From Taenia hydatigena (taxonomy: Eukaryota; Platyhelminthes; Cestoda; Cyclophyllidea; Taeniidae): DNA of 64,000 nt. Every line of letters starts with the position of its first letter. Position 1 is the stretch's first letter. The notes under the pieces are model-generated. The model did no database searches. It was not told the DNA's origin and saw only the letters and a program-made list of their open reading frames with translations. The stretch spans positions 6,746,587 to 6,810,586 of the forward strand of contig JADWOT020000010.1 in the NCBI GenBank assembly GCA_036345935.2, in the 5' to 3' direction. A program made the translations under genes and the position numbers. Positions 36,025 through 47,900 of this stretch are shown here, piece by piece.

Positions 36025-36885
36025 ACTGCTGCTGCTGCGGCTGCCGCTGTGGGAGGTGTGGTGTTGCCTCCCTGCGCACTTTAATGCATTTACCTCTTTC
36101 CCTCCCTCTTGCCGACCTGCCTCCCTTCCTGCAAGAGTGAATGTGTCATTGTTGCGCCTCGTGGTGGTGGTGGTGGTGGTTTGTGCGTCCAAGTGATTGG
36201 TGCCCATCTTCGCCTCTCCCCTGCAACCTTGATGTGATTGAGAAGAGAGCATCTGTGATTGAAGGGAGCCTTCTGTTGGCGGAGGAGGTTGTGTTTTCAT
36301 GCTAAAGTGGATCGCCAAGAAGTGCGGTCTATTGAGGCGACTAAGTGGATGCGCGGTGGGTAGGAAGACCATGGAAGATGAGTGATGAATAGTGAGTGGA
36401 GGGCGTAGCGTCGGTAAGCACCCACCTGGAGGTGAGGTGGAAGTTAGTGTGGGAGCCTAGATTACACCGTCTCGGTGGTTTTTGTTAGGTGTACTTACGG
36501 TAACTGATTAAGCTTAGCCGCAGAAGAGGTGTGGGTGAACAAAATGAACGATAAGCGTCGGATGGACTTTCTTTGTGGAATATTAAGTAGCGATGTTGCC
36601 CTGAGGCTACAGACAGCCCAACCAACTTGGAACGTTTGAGTTAGCTCTTGGCATAGATTGGAGCACCGGATACGAAATGTCCGGTGAAGTAGGCGCAGTT
36701 ATTGGCTGTGAAGTAGTAATGATAAAGTGATTGGTTAATTAAGACAGAGGCTGTTGAAATGTGTTGCTGAAGCGAGGCCGAATGCGGTCCAAGCCAGTCG
36801 GCGACCTTGAGACTGGCTAATGGGGGTCCGGACAATAGGATCGGACAGCCACCTAAAGTCATTTGAAAGTGGAATTGCCCCCTTC

Positions 36886-36996
36886 TCAAGGTCACTGGGG
36901 GTGTTTTCCTCCCACAATGATCAACAAATCCCGTCCTCAAGGTCACGTGACGTCATTTCCGTAACCTGGATATCGATTTCCCCCCTCCCAAGGTCA
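36886..36996. promoter_or_regulatory. Cluster of three AAGGTCA half-sites with E-box and CRE
   Basis: TCAAGGTCA occurs at 36886-36894 and 36937-36945, and CCAAGGTCA at 36988-36996, all in the same direction at about 51-base spacing. The middle copy merges into CACGTG (36944-36949) and TGACGTCA (36948-36955). TCAAGGTCA is the extended half-site bound by FTZ-F1/ERR-type nuclear receptors in animals. Function here is inference. Confidence 0.35.
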
Positions 36997-37202
36997 CTGG
37001 GTGAGTTCCGCTCCCTTTCAAATGCACCGCCTTCTCCTTTTCTTTCTATTTTCGTCAATTTTTATCTAATATTGTCTTATTTTTCGTTTCTTTCTGGATA
37101 CCAATGTCTTTTTAAAGTGGTGTAACACATTGTCCTTGAAGTTTCTTCTTACGTGCGCGTTTTTTACATATTTTATCCTCATATATGTTATTCCTTTGTT
37201 GT

Positions 37203-37302
37203 NNNNNNNNNNNNNNNNNNNNNNNNNNNNNNNNNNNNNNNNNNNNNNNNNNNNNNNNNNNNNNNNNNNNNNNNNNNNNNNNNNNNNNNNNNNNNNNNNN
37301 NN
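37203..37302. other. Assembly gap of 100 N
   Basis: Exactly 100 undetermined bases, the conventional filler for a gap of unknown size. Coordinates and distances across it are not physical. Confidence 0.99.
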
Positions 37303-38697
37303 GTCTCGGTCCTCCTTTTCTAGCAGTCACAGACACTGCAGAAGGTCGAGAGGGTCGAAGAGTAGCTCCAATCGACTGCGCGAACTTGAGACAATGGGGA
37401 GGCACTAAGCTACTTCTGCCACGATTGATTACATTTCCGTTGCGGTGCAGACTTGAAGTGGAGAGAGGCTGCAGGAAACCTCCTTGTGTTGAGCCCTACA
37501 ATAGCGTGGAAAAGATGTCACTGTCTAAAAGTATATTTGATTAGTCAGCCAAGATGAGTTGTCAATTTTCCCTTACAATGTTACAGTTTTATGAAAAGAC
37601 CCAACTCAGAGATGGGTAGGCCCATGAAATATTCTGAGGTAAATACCTCGGTCAAAGATGGACGGATTTAAAATAGATGGTTGAGTTGTCAATGTGAGTT
37701 ATTGAACTGTAGGCAACGCCACAACCGGTGAATGTATTCGTATCAGACAAACATTGGCAATAGAAAGAAGTAAGTAAGTGAGTCGGTTGATGAATTTGAG
37801 AACCCTGTAAGCAGTATAGAAAAAACTAATTAATGTAGCGGAAGAGAATTTGTGAAACAAAGATTAATACTTAATTAACGACAGGCTTCAAAAAAGTTGA
37901 CGTTGAGGGATTCATTAACCAGTAACCGCCCTTTTATTTTAGCATTCTAATTTCACTAACAGACCTAATTAGCCGACTACTGACCGGATGAAATGAAAAA
38001 GGGAGGACAATTGGGCTCAAGCGTCTGGACAACGATCGCACAACGAAAGCAATTGTGCTTACGAAACAACTGATGCCAATACCAACCAAAGAACAACAAA
38101 AACATTCTACATCTCTGTCCCATGGACAGAAAAATAGAAGGCTAAGTCGAAAATGATAAGATCCAATGATTGGTAGATCAAGTATGGATAGCAGGATTAG
38201 AAAGCGATGAACGCATCATAAAGGAACGAAGGGATGATGTGCTAGAAATTATTAAGATTGAGCGGGTCAATGTTCCGGAATTAAGTAGTTGATGGAATCT
38301 ATACTAATGAGTGCCTTAGGGGCAGCTAGATCCGGAAAAGATCTTTGGGAATAGCAGAATGGATGGTTGACGGATGAACAAAGAGTGAGGAATAGATGAA
38401 CGAATGAATTCAGACCGTGCACAACTGCGGCAACTAAACAACAAATATCAGGCGCCGTGCCTGAAAATAAGATCATTTCAAGATATTCTTATAACTCATT
38501 CTGTGAGCAAGGCTTTTCAAGATCAGAGTCAATTACATGCACCAATCCCTAAATGCTACTAAAACAGTGAGATTACACCCCCTCAGTAGACATCTTAAAC
38601 GCTACTTTCTAGTAGAGAACACTGCAAAATTCAAACAGTCTTATAAAATATGCCAGAAAAAAACTGAGAATGGCAGACACAATTCAAGCTGTCAATT

Positions 38698-40665
38698 TCA
38701 ACTTGCCTCACGGTTTGAATTCTGATAGCTGCGAAAAACAACTTCAGCAGAGGAATCATTCCGACCGCCATTCCGCGGACACTGAAAAAAAGGATCGAGA
38801 AGTCGTACAGTCAGCAATTAATCACTTCAGGTGTGGTCTCAACTCACCAAAACGTTACGAGGCTTCTTCCGCAATTCTCTGCCACCCCTAATAGGCTGCT
38901 TCACACTACTGGCAATAAGTATCGCTTCCACAACAGCAGCGCCACTCAATTGGAACTGCAAAACATGGCGAAGCGAAGTAGCCACGGACGCCTTTTTGCT
39001 CAGATTCGAAGGCAAAGGACCCGGTTTCGGTGTCCAAATCACTCGCAAAAGGCAGTCACCATGAGCATCCAAATGGACATATTGGCAAGAAATGAGACTG
39101 ATTGGGGAGGCAGAGGTGTCTACGAGAGCTTGAGTCTCTGGATCTGGTAGATTTTCGAAATCCTCCTTGGTTGTGAGTAGCCAGGAGAGGGTAAATTCAT
39201 CACTAGTTGGGTAGCGCTTACAGTGAACCTAGAAAGGAGCGCATAAATACACTGAAAAAAACAAGCTAGTCGAATGAAGTGTGGAAATGAAAGGTACCTA
39301 CGGTTATGGGTGCAGGTTTGGGATTACGAAGACGCAAGTAACGAGTAGATGGTAAGCCAACGCTTAAGGAGTCGCCGAAATCGACGACTGCACGTTTAGA
39401 AAAGGGGGCAAGATTAAGATTCTCCGAGACTGTCACGAGATTCGAAGGAGGGGAAAAACGCAGAAATTTCGGTGGAACCAAAGGCTTAAATGGAAAAAAG
39501 TTGCACCGAATAAATACAGGAAAATTGATAGAGTGAAACGGACGCAAACTTACTTCATCTACATCCTCATCGCGCTCGGTAGCGTAAGAGGGACGCAAGG
39601 GTTGCGGCTTTTGCCACCGCTTTCGAGACTACAAATATATTCGGAACAAATAAATGAGCCACAGTACACTTAAAAGTAGGTGAAATCCAGTGTCATAAAC
39701 ATACGAATTACACAACTTCACACATACCCTACGGCCAGTACTATCGCCATGCAAAACTACGGCCAAATTTCCTACTCTGAATCACAGCAATCACAATCAA
39801 AGCAAAGTAGCTAAGCAAAGAAGCAAAGAATACACGTTACAGACGCAACAAGCACGAATTCAACTACCATAGCTTCGAATCCAAAATTGCCGCAAATGAA
39901 GTATTCAATCTTATTTCAAGGAAACGTAAGATCAAACTACTTAAACAAATTGGTAGCATTTGCAAAATCGTTAGGCATAACTCAAAGATAAGTTTTGTGG
40001 GCACTTTAGCCTTCTGTGTATCTTTTTTGCCGCTCGAAAAAGACAGGTGAAAGGGTAATGGTTAAATTTTTTAAGTTATAGCCTGCACTCAGTTTCCTTC
40101 TAAAACAGATTAATTTTATCGACTCACAAGTTGCTAGTTTTGATTACTGCGATTACTTTTAATGTCTATAATAGCACTATGGTTGTAGAGGACCCCTCCT
40201 CTCTCCTCCTACCGCCCTTGTTATTAGAAGTCTGAATACGTCCCGACATCTTTATTGTGGGTAAGAGGGAAGGTACAGCGGGATCTTGTAGGAGAGTTCA
40301 GGATAGGGGTTTAGTCGCAATCCTTAAAGTCACCACGCCGCCCCGCAACCAGGTTCTAGCTTGTCGTCCCGCCTCTCTGACCTACAAAGCACATTTAAAA
40401 GCATAAGTATTACAAAGGGGGCTTGCGGACTCGATTATTTTCACATTTCAGATGCATTACCTTGATGCGATGCGTAGATTGCGTTAATTAAGACTTTTCT
40501 ATAGGATTTAAGGGAACTCACGACTTTAGGACTGTATTTTCTCGGGGCATATCTTTTGGATCATCACGGTGTCCACCATCTCTTCTCCGAATCGGCAATG
40601 CATACTCAGTATAAGCGCTGTCTTCTTTTGACTTCACATAGGTCTTGAGACGCTTCATTGCCACA
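38698..40665 (-). CDS. ASH-domain protein, most like the N-terminus of ASPM
   Basis: Proposed exons on the - strand: 40522-40665 (ATG at 40658), about 40334-40381, 39728-39776, 39554-39628, 39302-39484, 38848-39228, and 38698-38781 (or donor at 38712). The three from 39628 down to 38848 are best supported: canonical sites and open throughout. They encode VVDFGDSLSVGLPSTRYLRL, then LRNPKPAPITV, and later LLRVIWTPKPG followed by a hydrophobic beta-rich stretch. That is the order of motifs in the ASH domain (ASPM, SPD-2, Hydin), which targets proteins to centrosomes, spindle poles and cilia. ASPM proteins continue with calponin-homology and IQ repeats; I find none downstream, so this copy is short or continues outside the model. 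The joins upstream of 39628 are uncertain. Confidence 0.5.
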
Positions 40666-41160
40666 CTGTAGAACTAAGTTAGCAGAATAATTAACCGATT
40701 GCCGCTATAATGTCTGCCGAACGCTCTGCAAGCTGTGCGAAGATGTAAAATACCGGGCCAACAATTGAAAACTTATATTAGCATAGCTGTTTACTTCACC
40801 ACGGCAACATTTTCAAAGAAGTGCCAAATTTTAGCCCTGTGAATGTGCCAATATTCACTATTATTATCGCCTTTGGATAGCAAACGCATTCGTGTTACAA
40901 TGTACTTCGTGGTGGAATCAGACTAGTTTGCTTTGGTGAGCATAGACACCTAAGGCCCGGTCACCGACGGCCCCGCTTGGTGTCTGGGTCAACATTGCGT
41001 CCATTTAGAAATCCAGCAAAAACCAGATGCTTTGCATGGTATCTCAAAATACCAACTCTCTGCGGACTTCAAAAGGGAGTACCACTTCTAAATATGTGAC
41101 AAAAGCGGCTCTATCGTTTCTAACGTATCCGATGCTCCACGTAAATTTGGAAATGCAATT

Positions 41161-41440
41161 CTAGTGAAGACGCGACAGTTTTGCTCCACCACGTAGTGGA
41201 CAAGCAATGCTCTCCATTAAAGTCCGCACAAACGTGTCAATCTTCGAAACCGACTGCAAGGTGACAGGTGAAAAAGTGCGCACCAAGTTAAATGGGGCCT
41301 GAATTTTATCCGACCGGGGAGACAACCTAGTCAATATGATCACAAAGCCAATCAACCACACACATCCGAGTAAGAAGGAATTTGTAGCAAGAACTACAGG
41401 GAGTGTTCTATTTGGAGTGCTTCTTTGGCTTACTTTGCAT
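41161..41440 (-). CDS. Possible small signal-anchor protein with a 40-base intron
   Basis: On the - strand, ATG at 41440 and two codons, then a 40-base intron (41394-41433, GTAAGC to CTGTAG), then 41161-41393 ending TAG: about 78 residues. It starts with a hydrophobic segment (FLLGCVWLIGFVIIL) followed by Arg and Lys, then a helical-looking tail (SVSKIDTFVRTLMESIA). No family is recognised. It could also be a 5' exon of the ASH-domain gene further along the same strand. Confidence 0.3.
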
Positions 41441-41539
41441 ATCCTGTGACACCGATGAGAAACGTCTTGAGGAGGAGGGGACTATCGATATCCAGGGCTG
41501 TCAGGTGAGGTCATTTGGCATCTGGCCTCGCTTCTCGCC

Positions 41540-41553
41540 TCACGTGACCTTGA
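41540..41553 (-). promoter_or_regulatory. TCAAGGTCACGTGA element
   Basis: On the - strand this 14-mer is identical to 36937-36950 on the + strand. It lies 100 bases upstream of the ATG at 41440 and about 880 bases upstream of the ASH-domain gene, in the direction of both. Confidence 0.35.
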
Positions 41554-42570
41554 AGTCACAGTTTGTGAACACTCTTACATAAACGCATTTCCCGCTTACA
41601 GTTAGTCAACTGTTCTCTTCACCAATTGTGGTCTTAAGACAAAAAATTCGATTTACTTCTTTTTCTTCTATGCCACAAAAACACACAGAGAGAGTGTGCC
41701 AATTAATGCATGACGCCTGCATGGTAAGAAGATGAGTGGGATTTATCGAGGAAACAGTGAACGTAAAGCATCGGAATGAAACTAAACAATTGCTAAAGTA
41801 AAAAATAAGCACCACATAAATTGATTGAAATAACTGCAGTTGGGTCGCTCTAATACCACGATGATGACGACGCAGCAACCAGACAGAATGTAGTGACACA
41901 GTACGGTTGTAAAGCGGCAGAATCGCATTCTCTTCACATTACGACTAATAAGTTCCTTGGCAACTGACAAATGTCCCCTTCCTCTGCATGGGTTCACTAT
42001 CAGTGTGAAAAACATTCCATCGCCACCTCTTCCTTATTCGGCCGCCGCCGCCATAACCCAAACCAAGCCCCGGCCCTACTACCACTACCGCTAAATGTGA
42101 CAACCTGTGGGCCATCTATTTGACAAAATGGCATCTACCGAGCATCATATCAGTAGTATTTACATCCCACCTCAAGATTCAAATGTCCAAATAGTCAGGG
42201 TGATGCGCGGAATGACATATTTTTCAGTGTATTTGTCCACCTCCACCTCCCGCCCCCTTCATTTTCTCTATCCTCTCATTAACAGACAGCTAAACACTCT
42301 ACACACGACAAAACTAGACTCAACACCTCACCTTTCGACCAACTTAACACTATAGTCATGTGGCCACATCACAAAGTAACGCAGCAAACACCACCCAACT
42401 TGCAGTGAATCCCTACCAAAAGCAACGCAATCGCCTAAATAACCACGCTAACTACAGCTAGTTCTTCTCACCAATCACAAAAATCACAACATCCAACTGT
42501 CCGTCATCAACTTTATTGCTTTAAATGCGAAAAGCGTTCTTGCTAGCCACCATTTGTTGGTGGTGGTGGT

Positions 42571-42690
42571 ATGGCACACATGCCGCGCGTACATCTGCTA
42601 CGTAACAAAGAGAATTGTCCCAATAAGAAATGTTGCAAGCGCATCCTCAAAAGGCTCAAGCAATTCGCAGAAATGCAAATGCATCGATAA
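42571..42690 (+). CDS. Very short basic Cys-containing open frame
   Basis: ATG to TAA, 39 residues, containing NCPNKKCCKRILKRLKQF. It is strongly basic with three Cys. There is no signal peptide, promoter or neighbour to support it, so chance is likely. Confidence 0.12.
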   Translation: MAHMPRVHLLRNKENCPNKKCCKRILKRLKQFAEMQMHR

Positions 42691-43719
42691 ATACCACTTT
42701 CCTGAAGGAGAATGAATAAATCAATCCATTCTGTGCATAAAAGTACCACAACAACATCGCAAATAGACACACAAAGCAACTCATGTATATGCGCCAAACC
42801 TACCTTTAACTTTGGGAGCTCTTCTGCATTTATTGTAATGGTGTCAAATCGGCAGTTCTTCGAGCACATTCATTCATACTTCCATTCATTCACTATCCCT
42901 GTTCTGAGTCAGGAAAGAACAATCACTCATTCATTCGCGATAGCTGGTTCTCAATCATTGGTACAACTACCAAACTTAAGGAGAAGGGAGACATAATCAC
43001 ACAACACGCAGCAGAATGCACAAGTCCGTCATTCATTTACAACCTTAAACGACCTTAGTGCCGTAGTTCATTGAATTATAAAAGGTCGCTGAAAACCCAT
43101 CAACTCTGAAAGAAGGTGCACTAAATCTCTACCTGTAATTCGCGTTTAATCGTTTGGAATGTCATGATTTTTGCAAAACACATGAATAAAGTTAGTTACA
43201 ATGTACGACTAAGTGGCAAAATCAAAGCGCAAGTTGGTGTTCGAATTACTTTTGCTTTTTGTTGACGAACCTAACGATATCGATACTTTGCTTTTTTAGG
43301 TAAACAAGATTTTTTGCCAACTTCCTCGTTAATGCACGATTTGTAAATTGTCTTAACTGTGCATCAGTCATTAAAATTTTGCGCAAATGCTAAAAATGTT
43401 AGCAGTGGTAGTAAATATTGTTTGGCAAAAAATACATAAAAATCAAAAGTTTGTTTGGTTTACTGGACAAACTTTAAAGTGATTGGTCAGATTTGTACGT
43501 AGCCCGCGTAATTGCTGCGCATTTTTGGTGTCCATGGTTTCAGATTCATAAGCCCTTATTTGCTGTCAAGTGGTGAAAATGTGGTAAGAATTTGGTACAT
43601 TTTTAAAGTTTTAGTTGGTTAGATGTTATTGGGTTCTATAAACATCGATTTACTCGCTCTATACACGTAGTTGCTAGAGTAAACGCAAAGGCCTCTTAAT
43701 GTGACTACTAAGGCGATTA

Positions 43720-44350
43720 CTTTTCACATGCAAGGTCTCCTCGCGTGCGTTTTTTGTTGTATAACAATAAGTTGCGACTGTTTTGGCAGTTTGTGAGGCT
43801 GTTTGATCCTTTGATGATGTTGGAATTTGATTAATGAGGCGTAATTTTGGTGGGAGGGGTTATAACCTTACCAGGTGCTTGGCAATTGCTTGCTTGGTGA
43901 TTTCTTGTCATGAAACATCCATTATATATATGTGTATGCATTTATGCCCTTGTTTCCTTGATCAGTTTATGTGTTAGGCCAACCGTTTCGGAAATAGCTG
44001 CAGTTGCTGCCAAGACTTTTTGTTTTCCATTTGCGCTGCCTGACGCGTTGGTTTTTTTTACTACACAATGCTTCTTGCGATTAGGTGATATTGTTTTGGC
44101 TGTTTTCAAGTGGTTATATATTTTAGTAAGAAGGATTTTTGCTTAATGCGGTCTAATTTGATGAAGGCACTTGTGAGAGTGGTAAAGTGGACGCAAAATC
44201 CGCATAATGTGACTGTGAGGACGTTTTGTTTTCCAACTGCGGTGCTTTCTCACGTCCGCCTTTTTGCTGTACGATGCTTTAAGCGATAAGTTAAGATTGT
44301 TTAGGCAATCTGTAATTGGTTTGCTTTCTAATGACGGTGGGTTTTATTGA
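43720..44350. repeat. Three diverged copies of a T-rich repeat
   Basis: Related blocks begin near 43724, 44017 and 44225. The second and third share TTTTGTTTTCCA, then GCGCTGCC or GCGGTGCT, a T-rich run, ACAATGCTT or ACGATGCTT, GCGATTAGGT or GCGATAAGTT, and ATTGTTT. The first is more diverged. Spacing is uneven (293 and 208 bases). Probably a decayed tandem array or nested old element. Confidence 0.35.
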
Positions 44351-47300
44351 GAGGAGTTTCATCGTTGCGAAGTATGTGGCAACTACTCATTATTTTATTG
44401 CTAATAAGTAATCTTCGTATTTATAAATCTTATTACCCATTTTATTTGTTTTTTTTTCATGCTAGAATAGACGTTGATAAATTGGAGCGCTATAGTCCAG
44501 AGCTCATCGGTGGGATTTGCGGCATATTTTGCTTCCGAAGTTACGGAAATGTAATTGCTGTGGGAGGGTGGCATTTAATTTATTGCTAGCTGTAGAGGTG
44601 ATGAGTAGTGGTGCATCATCTCATAGGATGTAAGCAAATGTTTGGGTCTCCACCTTTGAGTACGTTGAGGGCGAATTATTGAAGGAGTATGGTGCTGCTG
44701 CCACTACTACTTGTGCGGTTTGTTTTTTGAGAATGAGAATGGATTAAAAAGGGTTAAGTAGGTGGGTGTGAAGAAAATGAATTGGGAAGGACGGCGTGGG
44801 GGCATCTTGGCTGGAGAGCTAAAACAATTTTTATTTTTCTCGATGAGTAATTACTGTGGTTGGGGTCTGCTTGGTGTCCAATACCGCTGCGGTGGGTTTG
44901 CGGTGGTGTTTCGTGTTTTGATCGGGGCTAGGTGTGTGGTTTGCTCTTAGAAAGATGGGAGGAATGCGCTTTCGCTGTTGGAATATTTGGAGGGTGGGGC
45001 GGATAGGGGTACGTCACGGCACATTGATGGTTGGTGGACGCGGCTAAATCGATTTAAGTGGTGCCTTAACTTTTCTATGCTTAGATTCCTCTGCTGGGCT
45101 CTGCTTATGCCGGCGGTGTTTGTGTCGCTGCTGCTTCTGCGTATGCGTAGATGTCACCGACGGGGACATTCATTCATCCAGCGACTCCTGTCGCAACATC
45201 AGTCATTGGCCCTTTGGGGCTGTTTAACCCGGCAAGAGGTCAATCTTGATTTTCTCTATCAGAACTTAGTAGGATTTGCGGTTGAACTAATAAGTAAAAA
45301 GGTTTAAGCGCATTTAAAGGTGTACGTTTTGTCCTCGCCAACTGTAATTATGGCGCGAACGCTGGTTTCCCACCATGGCGAAAGCCTAACTTGGCATTTG
45401 AAAAGACTGTCGCCTTCACTTGAAGAAGTCGTGAGATTATGACATGTGACGCTGTGGTGCTATCCAGGGCGAGTGAATAAGTTATTCCCAACAGTAAGGG
45501 ATGATGTTTTGAAATTTGCATATTTCATAGTCGTCCGTGAATACTGCTCCAGCGGCTGGTGCAGTATAATTGAGGAAATTGTGACTAGGGTAGTGAATGA
45601 GACAAATTTTTTAGTAGTAATGTGTGTGAACAAGGTGGCTGTGGTTAAAAACAAGTGGATTAACTGTAGAAAAATGGCCAAAATTATGCGAAGGTGGTGG
45701 AGCGGAAATGTCAATCATGGATTAATATTTTTTGTTCGTTTATGCCGCCTTACATTTGGTGGTAGTAGTGATAGTGGGGCGTACGTTTGGTTGGAATCAT
45801 CCCCCCTTTTCGGCATTGGGAAGATGTGGAAGTGAATGGAAAATATTAATATGTTTGGAGTGATGAAAATCGCGTCTTTTGCACTTGTAGCGAGCCAAGC
45901 GGCACCATTGTGTGGTGGAGTAGCCTCGTGGACACATTGAGGTGAATGCTGGGATCAGTTTTGCGCCCGTATCGGCGGTGGTGCCGGCGGTCCCGTCTCA
46001 ATGATCTATGGCTTCAATAGGCGACCCTGGGGCGCTGTTTAGCGACTCATCCGTTTACCCACCAGCCCATGCTCTGTCAGGTGTCGTGGAAGACATTGGA
46101 TGTTTGGAAGAGATGGTTGAGTGTACCTTCTCGTCTGTACACAAAACGACACGTGAATTTGTACCACTGCTCTGTCTTCCTCGCCTTTCTTCCGCCATTG
46201 CTACTGCCGCTGCTCCTTATAGTAGTACGAATATTTTCGCTATTATTATTGCTGCTACTATCAGTAAAACTGAATTATTGCAGCCGTTTCGCTGATAACC
46301 ATGTTAGGCGATCTACTTTCGAGTCAGTAAGATTTTGCACGGTTCTTTTATTGCAAATTTTATTAGACCTAGTCGTCCACTCTAAACGCCTTTGTTGCAC
46401 ACTGGGTGATGTCGGTACGAGGTTCCTTCTAGACATTGGTGAAAGGCATTGCTTTCTTTGTGCGAAGTGAATTGCTGCGGTACGCTGTAACTGTGGAGTT
46501 AATTTCTAACAATGCTATTAGTCACTAGGACCAAGATGCAAGTTTTCTCTAACTCTGTGGAAGGGTTGGGAGGCCAATAGAACCTGGAGTGTGGGACGGG
46601 GGGAGCTGAATCACGCAAAACTACAACGGTGCATAAAACACCGCATAGGGTTTGTGCCGCATGTTACTCATTTCATTTCAGTAAGTGTTTTCTAGTGAGG
46701 AATTATGAAGCATGGAGGTGTCGGGACTGCAGGGTGGGAATGTCTTTTTTAAGGCAAAGAAGGTAACACTTGACTGTGACTGGAAATCTTTCCTTTGGGA
46801 AGAACTTTTGCACGCTACTGGCAAGGAGTCAGCGGCCATGCGATTAGCCCACATCGAAGCCTAACTGGTGCACGAAAACCGCGATTGTTTGCATATACTG
46901 AGGAAGTCCCTGTTCTAATGTTGTTTAATTGCGTTCGCTTCCATTTATTTAATAGTACAATTCAGAGTCTGAGATGCTTCCAACATTGGTGATTCAGCTG
47001 ATGGGTTTGTGTCGACACTGCGGTGTCTATCATCGCCTTTCAGTCTCCATAACATCACAGTCGCCGTGGGTGATATCGACGTGTACTATCAGAAAATGTT
47101 TAATTTTCTCAAGCTTTTACTGCAGGTGTTTGTAGCTCAAACATTATGATCGGCGCAGTTTAGATGTCAAAATTCTCATTATGAATGGAACCTTTCAATC
47201 CATCATCAAGTTGGGTACATCTATCCTAATTTCGATGGTTCTTGCGTAGATAACTCTTATCTACCGTTAGCTATGTCCTTAGAAGCTAAATATTTACTTG

Positions 47301-47491
47301 AAGAGAGTCTTGAATGCATACGCTGCATTTGAAGGTGTTAATGTGTTTGAGTCTTGTGCCAGGATTTGTTTCAGCAGCAAAGCAGGGCACTAACCCAGCG
47401 CTTTCAAAACGGCTGAATTAATCTTCACGTCAAACCAAGGATCTCGTAAGTAAGCGTTTATTTGTTAAGTCAATCTAAAACATTTTTAAGT

Positions 47492-47900
47492 ACGAGGTTT
47501 GGCATAAAAAGCTATCAAGCAACGAAAAAAATGCATGTCACATATATGTGACGCTGGACTGGGGGTATGAAAATTGTTTTTTGTATGCATAATGCAACTG
47601 GAGAGACTTTTAAGCAAATTGCGACTCATTTCACGTTTCTGAAGTGCTAATTATGCAGTTTTATTTTTTAAGCTCTTCCCAAACCCCTTTTTTTCCAACA
47701 CGAGATTTGGCGCAACTGGTTACCAATTATTGGGAAATCGTGTGTCGCATATGTGTGATATTTGCAGAAATTGAAGTTTTCTGCAAGCGTAATGCTAATG
47801 GCAAGAATTTTCAGACGGTTTCTAACCTATTTTATGTTTTTTTAAGTGCTAACTTCATAGCTTCCCAAAGTAATTGGATTTTTTGGGCAAACTTTTAAAA
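47492..47900. repeat. Diverged 208-bp tandem duplication
   Basis: Unit 1 starts ACGAGGTTTGGC at 47492 and unit 2 starts ACGAGATTTGGC at 47700. TGTCACATATATGTGA and TGTCGCATATGTGTGA lie 43 bases into each unit. AAGTGCTAA and CTTCCCAAA follow in the same order. The units are strongly diverged elsewhere. Confidence 0.5.

Larger units (their letters stand above)
36025..38697. other. Intergenic stretch between convergent genes
   Basis: It holds the 3' flank of the giant gene, a TGG microsatellite (36161-36180), three nuclear-receptor-like half-sites (36886-36996) and the assembly gap (37203-37302). I see no exon with supported splice sites. The 3' end of the ASH-domain gene is not resolved and could extend into this stretch. 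Confidence 0.5.

Noticed and set aside
43910..44146. 78-codon hydrophobic open frame resembling a secreted or membrane peptide
   Set aside because: It overlaps one unit of the diverged T-rich repeat, so the open frame is probably incidental.
44978..45307. 109-codon hydrophobic open frame
   Set aside because: T/G-rich DNA naturally reads as Leu/Phe/Trp-rich protein; there are no initiation or splice signals, and the region shows repeat decay.
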